Virus record (IMG/VR): IMGVR_UViG_3300024346_011932
Location: 1 to 26,671 of that record
Source: a virus
DNA: 26,671 nt
Strand: one strand, 5' to 3'
Shown here: positions 21,724 to 26,671 of the stretch, piece by piece
How positions within the stretch are numbered: the first letter of the stretch is position 1
How the letters are laid out: every line of letters starts with the position of its first letter
The notes under the pieces: model-generated
What the model was told of the DNA's origin: nothing
The model's database searches: none
Seen by the model: the letters and a program-made list of their open reading frames with translations, nothing else
Position numbers and translations under genes: made by a program

Positions 21724-23928
21724 TCAGATGGCGATCTCCCATTTCCCTTTTCCGGGGCTTCGGAGAAAGTTAGCTTTCAGCTTATCCCACAGTGGCTGCT
21801 TGAAAATGTTCGACAGAGACTGGTCCTCCGCGATTCCCTTGACGAGGCCTTCTGTTGCCATCGGCATTGGCCCTGCATTGTGGGCATCGACCAGCCGCTT
21901 GATGACCTCAATCCGGTTCTCGCCGGTGATGTCGATGCTGCCTTTCCCGGGAACGAACAGTGTCGCGATGCTTTCCCCGGCTCGGGTGAGTTCGACCGCC
22001 TGACCCCCGCGAGCCAAGATCCGGTGCCGTCGAAACACGGACCGGAGTTTGTCTGCGACGAGCGCGATTTCCGGCTGTTTACTGTCGATCTGATCGGCAA
22101 GCGGCGTCAGAACGTTAGCTGCCAGACACGGTCCCGGGGCGTTGCCGGCTTGCAGAACCAGTCCGATACCGAGATTGTGGCGCGCGCGAAGCTCAGTATC
22201 GATGGCAGACCTGACCTTTTCCCGGTCGAGGCCACGCGCGAGGTAGATCGGAACATCGCCGCCATCGACACCCAGTGTTCCGAGGTAGAGGAGATGGTCA
22301 GTCAGCTTTTCGATAGCGGGCGCATCGAGCGCTTGTTCAAGGCGTTCCTTCAGGTGTTGAGCAACCCAGTCGTCGCGCACCCGATAAATCCTGTAACGAT
22401 CCGGGTTGCCGGCAGGCGTCACATGTCCCTCGATAACCTTTAGGTCCGCTACCTTGTGAGCCTCACCCTCAGCATCTGCCTTTTCGACCCGGACAATCAC
22501 CTCGGCTGCAACCGGCCCTACCTCGTCTTCATCGTCGATCAGATCGTCGCCTTCCCAACCGGCGGGCACAAGAAAGCCCAGTTCGGTCAGGAGGCCTGGA
22601 TCGACACCACGATCCAGAAGCCATGCGCCGGTGACCTTGTCTGCCCCGATGTCCCAGATGGCCAGCAACGCTGGCAACACAGCCATGCCTTCCTCATCGC
22701 CTGGCGCGCGACCCTCCCGGAGGATATTCCAGTGTCTTAGCAGGCGATGGCCAAGAACCCGTTCAAAAGGGTCTTCGACGCTGAGAAGGCTGCTTGTGTT
22801 GCGGTCGGTAATCGTGAAGTCGAGAGTCTGGGCATATTCTCGCCCTGCACGGCGATATCGCACTGCGATCTCGATCAACCGGATCGCGATCGCCTGCTCG
22901 AAAATCTTCGGAAGGCCGGTTTGGCTTTCGATGACCGCTGAGATGTCCTGGCTGATGGTAGTGGAAAGCGAGAGACGGTTCGCGAGATTTCCGATGCTGA
23001 TGTCGGCGCGGATCACCTTCGCGCGCTCTATCACCACGTCGTCGAGTTCGGGCGGCACCAGGTCGAACCCCTTCAGGAACTGCGAGATGTCGTAGGCCTG
23101 AAAATCAACGGGCTGGTTCGAATAGGTCTGATCAAGAGCAGTCTCGATAAAGCGCTCGGCGATAGTATGCCTCAGCGTTCGGTTGCCCGCACGAACATGC
23201 ACCCGTCCGGTTGATGGGGTATAGACGATCATCGCCTCTCCAGGCGGTCGGAAATAGATGCTCGAACGATTGCCTTCGTCATCGATCTCCCGAACACTCG
23301 TGGGAGGATCGGGATGGAAAAGCAGGTACATTTCTGCAGCCGGTTCATCGCCGTCCGCTGGGATGTCGAATCTGTCGATGCTGTATCCGTCGCCGCGATT
23401 GAGACGCTTGTTCAGATCGGCAAGAAGCGCATCGAGTACTGCGCCGCCGGCATCCGGGCCGCCATCAACTGAAGGTTCGGCCATGAAGGTCTGGTAGTGC
23501 TTGTCATAACGGCGGTACAGCCGCATGTGCAGACTGTTTTCCGCCGCTTCAAAGACGCCGTGATGATGCACAAAAGCCCAGAGGCTTCGTGCGAGTTTGT
23601 CACGCTGATTGAGAAGCTTCTTGGCGTCTTCGGGTTCGAGCGAGGCGCTCGCCAGAGCTTGTAGGACGTACTCTCCACGGTCGCTGGCGATTGTGACAAT
23701 TCGCGCTGCTTCGGCCTCAAGCGGGCCCAGCCTGTCCTTCTTTTCCAGCTGCAGCATGTTTCTAGCAACGGACGGCCCGTCCGGGTTGTCCGGATCGAAC
23801 TTGTAGGTCGTAAGCCAGCTCAACCTCTCGAAAACCTTGCTTTCAAGAAAGCCGGACAGCAAACTAGGCTCTGCATCATCGAATAGCCGAGAAAGATTAG
23901 GGCAGGTTTTGGCCGGCGTGCGTACCAT
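21724..23928 (-). CDS. Large protein of unknown function (possible cargo or regulator)
   Basis: A 734-aa soluble protein with no signal peptide or membrane segments; I recognise no catalytic motif. Visible parts are a helical N-terminal region (1-150), an acidic patch GDDLIDDEDEV (460-470), and segments that look like strands around 225-260. The C-terminal region (about 670-734: NRIEVIKRLVDAHNAGPMP ... SLSNIFKQPLWDKLKANFL) has the look of a winged helix. GGAG lies seven bases before the ATG. It sits between the recombinase cassette and the early operon, where repressors or accessory defence genes are found. No function is claimed. Confidence 0.75.
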   Translation of the reverse strand: MVRTPAKTCPNLSRLFDDAEPSLLSGFLESKVFERLSWLTTYKFDPDNPDGPSVARNMLQLEKKDRLGPLEAEAARIVTIASDRGEYVLQALASASLEPEDAKKLLNQRDKLARSLWAFVHHHGVFEAAENSLHMRLYRRYDKHYQTFMAEPSVDGGPDAGGAVLDALLADLNKRLNRGDGYSIDRFDIPADGDEPAAEMYLLFHPDPPTSVREIDDEGNRSSIYFRPPGEAMIVYTPSTGRVHVRAGNRTLRHTIAERFIETALDQTYSNQPVDFQAYDISQFLKGFDLVPPELDDVVIERAKVIRADISIGNLANRLSLSTTISQDISAVIESQTGLPKIFEQAIAIRLIEIAVRYRRAGREYAQTLDFTITDRNTSSLLSVEDPFERVLGHRLLRHWNILREGRAPGDEEGMAVLPALLAIWDIGADKVTGAWLLDRGVDPGLLTELGFLVPAGWEGDDLIDDEDEVGPVAAEVIVRVEKADAEGEAHKVADLKVIEGHVTPAGNPDRYRIYRVRDDWVAQHLKERLEQALDAPAIEKLTDHLLYLGTLGVDGGDVPIYLARGLDREKVRSAIDTELRARHNLGIGLVLQAGNAPGPCLAANVLTPLADQIDSKQPEIALVADKLRSVFRRHRILARGGQAVELTRAGESIATLFVPGKGSIDITGENRIEVIKRLVDAHNAGPMPMATEGLVKGIAEDQSLSNIFKQPLWDKLKANFLRSPGKGKWEIAI

Positions 23929-24319
23929 ATAAGTCTCCGAAAATTCTGCCTTGGGCTATCGTTCGCAAATAGATCGTCCCATGCTCAGATATTGACGCTG
24001 TAAAGTTGGATGCGCGGATTGAGGAAAACCATTTCGCTCATTGGGCTAGGCTGCCTCGTTTCGGTCAGCGCTAGAACGCGGCGATCTGCAGAACTCGCTT
24101 TTCGTGACACGCGACCCCCATTCATCAAGCTAGGCTGATTACTTGATTCGCCAGCAATCATTGCCGCCACCGATACAGCGCGCAAGGGGCAATGTTCTGG
24201 ACTTGTTCACACCCTGTTGATTGCGCGGCTTGCGTCCTGTCCCGTTCCGCATGGCAAACTGGCTTTTCCGTCTCAGCACCATCGTTCGGCACAGCCAGAC
24301 GAGAGACGGAGACCCACAC
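23929..24319. other. Divergent non-coding gap between cargo gene and recombinase cassette
   Basis: A 391-base region separating the minus-strand 734-aa gene from the plus-strand cassette, so promoters for both should lie here; I find no convincing -35/-10 pair. A nine-base direct repeat, GCTAGGCTG, occurs at 24045-24053 and 24129-24137 (84 bases apart, eight turns). Short open frames here show no family resemblance. An attachment site could lie here but cannot be identified from one end. Confidence 0.5.
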
Positions 24320-24526
24320 GTGAAACGCCCGAATCCGCTGCCACCGAGCAACATGTCCCCCACCCAGCGACGGAATGAGCTGTGCGCCGTCCTCGGGCTT
24401 GGCCTCGCCCGCCTGCACCTCCGGAATGTCGGTCAATTATCTGAAGAGGATGGAGACTTTCCGCTACACTTCGCACCTGAACAGAGCGGTAGTGCACCTC
24501 CAACTCAGTGGAGCAACGCACAATGA
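24320..24526 (+). CDS. Small protein upstream of the DUF2924 gene
   Basis: A 68-aa protein from a GTG with GGAG eight bases upstream. The middle, SPTQRRNELCAVLGLGLARLHLR, and the end, FPLHFAPEQSGSAPP, match, from memory, small proteins that commonly precede DUF2924 and serine recombinase genes in Alphaproteobacteria. The stop overlaps the DUF2924 start by ATGA. An ATG at 24353 is an alternative start. The role is unknown; the tight coupling suggests it belongs to the recombination unit. Confidence 0.65.
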   Translation: MKRPNPLPPSNMSPTQRRNELCAVLGLGLARLHLRNVGQLSEEDGDFPLHFAPEQSGSAPPTQWSNAQ

Positions 24527-24972
24527 AACCCGATCCCGTACTTGCCCGCCTGGCCGCCATGAAGGCGGCTCCGGTCGCCGAGCTGAAGAAGCAGTGGCGC
24601 GAGCTGTTCAGCGAGGAACCGCCGGCCTTCAACCGGCGCTATCTTGAGAGCCGACTGGCCTATCGCATCCAGGAACTCGCCTACGGCGGCCTCAAGCAGG
24701 AAACAGTCAGGCGCCTGCAACAGATGGGGGAACAGCTCGACGGCGGCAACATCACCACCCGCCGCGTGCGGGCCGACCTCAAGCCGATCGTGGGAACCCG
24801 CCTGATCCGGGAGTGGCAAGGCGTCGAGCACACCGTGACCGTCACCCAGGACGGTTTCGAATGGCAGGGTCGTCCCTACCAGTCACTGTCCGCAATCGCC
24901 CGCGCCGTCACCGGCTCGCGCTGGAACGGCTGGATATTCTTCGGCCTCAAGGACCATCGGAGGGCCGCATGA
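24523..24972 (+). CDS. DUF2924 protein
   Basis: A 149-aa protein with the DUF2924 core: LARLAAMKAAPVAELKKQWRELF, then PPAFNRRYLESRLAYRIQELAYGGL (about 33-57). The end (YQSLSAIARAVTGSRWNGWIFFGL) contains a RAMA-like fold motif, often a DNA- or modification-reading unit. DUF2924 proteins are coupled to serine recombinases in alphaproteobacterial prophages and islands, possibly as directionality or DNA-binding helpers; the function is not established. The start at 24523 overlaps the previous stop and the end overlaps the recombinase start. Confidence 0.88.
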   Translation: MKPDPVLARLAAMKAAPVAELKKQWRELFSEEPPAFNRRYLESRLAYRIQELAYGGLKQETVRRLQQMGEQLDGGNITTRRVRADLKPIVGTRLIREWQGVEHTVTVTQDGFEWQGRPYQSLSAIARAVTGSRWNGWIFFGLKDHRRAA

Positions 24973-26279
24973 ACACGCCTATTACGCGCAAGCTGCGCTG
25001 CGCGGTCTACACGCGCAAATCTTCGGAAGAAGGGCTCGAGCAGGAGTTCAACTCGCTCCATGCCCAGCGAGAGGCCTGTGAGGCCTACATCACCAGCCAG
25101 CGCGCCGAAGGGTGGGTGCTGGTCCGTGACCAGTATGACGACGGCGGGATTTCCGGCGGCACCCTTGATCGCCCGGGACTGAAGCGCCTGCTTTCGGATA
25201 TCGAGGACGGGCTGGTCGACGTGGTGGTGGTCTACAAAATCGACCGCCTCTCGCGATCCCTGATGGACTTTGCCAAGCTGGTCGAAGTGTTCGACCGGAA
25301 CGACGTGACCTTCGTATCGGTGACGCAAGCGTTCAACACGACGACCAGCATGGGCCGGCTGACCCTTAACGTCCTGCTGTCCTTCGCCCAGTTCGAGCGC
25401 GAGGTAACCGCCGAGCGTATTCGCGACAAGTTCGCGGCCAGCCGCGCCAAGGGCATCTGGATGGGCGGTGTCCCGCCGCTGGGTTATGACGTGGTGTCCC
25501 GCAAACTGGTGGTGAATGAAAAGGCGGCGGCCAATGTCCGCTACATTTTCCAGCGGTTCCGCGATGTCGGATCGGCCACACTTCTGCTGCGGGAATTGCG
25601 GGAGCGAGGTATCACGACCCGCCAGGGCAAGACGATTACCAAGGGCTACCTGTACCGCCTGCTCGCCAACAAGGCCTACATCGGCGAGGCCGTCCACAAG
25701 GGCAACAGCTATCCCGGCGAACATGAGGCGATCATTGATCAGGAGCTCTGGGATGCCGTGCGCGCCATCACGAAGGAAAGCCCTCGGACCCGGGCAAACC
25801 GTGCGCGCGCCAATACGCCTGCCTTGCTGAAGGGACTACTCTGGGGTTCGGATGGCGGGGCGTTTTCACCGACCCACTCCTGCAAGAACGGCAAGCTCTA
25901 CCGCTACTATGTCAGCCAGACGCTACTCCGCCATGGAGCAGGCTCCACCACGGTCGGGCGCGTCCCCGCCGCCGAAATCGAAGGCGCGGTCGTCAATCAA
26001 CTGCGGGCCGTGTTCCGGCAGCCGGAAATCATCCTCGGCGCATGGAAGGAGGCCGTCAAACACGCGCCCGCATTGACCGAAGCTCAAGCGCGGGAAGCAC
26101 TGATCAATCTGGACCCAATGTGGGATGAACTATTCCCGGCCGAGCAGGCCCGGATCGTGCAGCTACTGATCGACCGGGTCATCGTTGGCAGCGCCGGGCT
26201 GGAACTGAAGCTGAGGGTGGACGGGCTCGATGCGCTGGCCCGGGAACTGCAGGTGCCGGAACTGGAGGAGGCAGCGTGA
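24969..26279 (+). CDS. Large serine recombinase (likely prophage integrase)
   Basis: A 436-aa serine recombinase. The catalytic Ser is S18 in VYTRKSSEEG, with R93/R96 in YKIDRLSRS and R130 in SMGRLTLN. The recombinase domain starts at GGVPPLGYDV. The C-terminal part has the recombinase DNA-binding layout (RQGKTITKGYLYRLLANKAYIG), but its ribbon region (WGSDGGAFSPTHSCKNGKLYRYYVS) has lost the usual CxxC pair. That is typical of this alphaproteobacterial group as I recall it. It would insert and excise the phage. The ATG overlaps the DUF2924 stop (ATGA); an in-frame start 52 codons earlier is unlikely. Confidence 0.93.
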   Translation: MNTPITRKLRCAVYTRKSSEEGLEQEFNSLHAQREACEAYITSQRAEGWVLVRDQYDDGGISGGTLDRPGLKRLLSDIEDGLVDVVVVYKIDRLSRSLMDFAKLVEVFDRNDVTFVSVTQAFNTTTSMGRLTLNVLLSFAQFEREVTAERIRDKFAASRAKGIWMGGVPPLGYDVVSRKLVVNEKAAANVRYIFQRFRDVGSATLLLRELRERGITTRQGKTITKGYLYRLLANKAYIGEAVHKGNSYPGEHEAIIDQELWDAVRAITKESPRTRANRARANTPALLKGLLWGSDGGAFSPTHSCKNGKLYRYYVSQTLLRHGAGSTTVGRVPAAEIEGAVVNQLRAVFRQPEIILGAWKEAVKHAPALTEAQAREALINLDPMWDELFPAEQARIVQLLIDRVIVGSAGLELKLRVDGLDALARELQVPELEEAA

Positions 26280-26671
26280 GCAAGGTCGTGACAATTCCCC
26301 AGACAGTGTCGATCCACATTCCTTTCCAGATCACCAAGCGCGGCGGCCGCAAGGAGATGGTTCTGCCAGCCGGAGCCCAGCTTCAGCGCCCGCGCACCGA
26401 CAACACGGTGGTGAAGGCCCTGGCCCGGGCTTTTCGTTGGAAACGCCTGCTGGAAACCGGAGCCTACACATCGGTGTCGGACCTCGCTGAGAAAGAAAAA
26501 ATCGGCCTGAGCTATCTGACCCGGGTCCTGCGCATGACGCTGCTGGCCCCTGACATCGTCGATGCAATTCTTGACGGCCGACAGGGCGACGGAATTGATC
26601 TTGCCACGCTGGCCGCGCCATTTCCTAATGAATGGAGCGCGCAGCGGCGACATTTTGGCTTCGACGCCTGA
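26276..26671 (+). CDS. ParB-like helix-turn-helix protein of the recombinase cassette
   Basis: A 131-aa protein that starts with GTG inside the recombinase stop (GTGA), so the two are coupled. Residues 60-100 (VSDLAEKEKIGLSYLTRVLRM, then APDIVDAILDGRQ) resemble the KorB/ParB helix-turn-helix. The end, FPNEWSAQRRHFGFDA, is characteristic of the family as I recall it. It has no nuclease motif. It could be a directionality or DNA-pairing factor for the recombinase. The stop is the last three bases of the window. Confidence 0.72.
   Translation: MSKVVTIPQTVSIHIPFQITKRGGRKEMVLPAGAQLQRPRTDNTVVKALARAFRWKRLLETGAYTSVSDLAEKEKIGLSYLTRVLRMTLLAPDIVDAILDGRQGDGIDLATLAAPFPNEWSAQRRHFGFDA

Noticed and set aside
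21720-21732. Palindrome GCCATCAGATGGC at the stop of the 734-aa gene
   Set aside because: Its single-base centre cannot form a useful RNA hairpin and the arms are within coding sequence; likely chance.
20791-22443. 550-aa plus-strand open frame
   Set aside because: It lies opposite the sigma-like, Com-like and 734-aa genes, its composition is irregular, and it is the antisense shadow expected in GC-rich DNA.
23985-24185. 66-aa minus-strand frame near the divergent gap
   Set aside because: No ribosome site, no recognisable family, and it falls where promoters are expected.
24158-24436. 92-aa minus-strand frame opposite the recombinase cassette leader
   Set aside because: It is antisense to the supported 68-aa gene and lacks codon or motif support.
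24813-24968. Recombinase extended 52 codons upstream
   Set aside because: The extension reads the DUF2924 gene in another frame; the ATG at 24969 overlaps its stop in the same ATGA style as the neighbours.

Overview
The window reads as most of a temperate siphophage (prophage) genome in a GC-rich alphaproteobacterium, plausibly a sphingomonad. That host guess rests on codon and protein style, on a P27/HK97-type packaging and head module, and on a recombinase cassette (small protein, DUF2924 protein, serine recombinase, HTH protein) that I associate with Alphaproteobacteria. No host housekeeping gene, rRNA, tRNA or CRISPR array is visible, so the host is an inference.

Layout, right to left. 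(1) 24320-26671, plus strand: four overlapping genes for a 68-aa protein, a DUF2924 protein, a large serine recombinase and a ParB-like HTH protein; this is the likely integration module. (2) 21724-23928, minus strand: a 734-aa protein I cannot assign, placed where a repressor or cargo gene would sit. (3) 21631 down to 11294, minus strand: the early operon. It starts with a Com-like zinc-ribbon protein and a sigma-like factor. Small unknowns, a Sak4-like RecA-fold ATPase, a DUF669 protein, a Cas4/AddB-like Fe-S nuclease, a DEAD/DEAH helicase, a primase-helicase, a RuvC-like nuclease and two more small genes follow. Together they look like a phage replication and recombination kit. (4) 11140 down to 1, minus strand: the late operon. 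It runs HNH endonuclease, two accessory proteins, ParB-methyltransferase, TerS, TerL, portal, prohead protease, HK97 capsid, head-tail joining proteins, tail terminator, tail tube and tail assembly chaperone. Tape measure, tail tip and lysis genes are not in the window and presumably lie beyond base 1.

Most genes overlap by ATGA or GTGA, so translational coupling is the rule. The few non-coding gaps are correspondingly informative. A promoter followed within about 20-50 nt by a terminator sits at the early/late boundary (11155-11245). A 33/34 A+T tract with a large inverted repeat lies beside the primase gene (12871-12965). Repeat arrays precede the sigma-like gene (21309-21355) and the Com-like gene (21675-21718). 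A hairpin covers the Com-like gene's Shine-Dalgarno site (21636-21658). A canonical -1 slippery heptamer lies at the end of the tail chaperone gene (25-31). No CI/Cro-type repressor was recognised.
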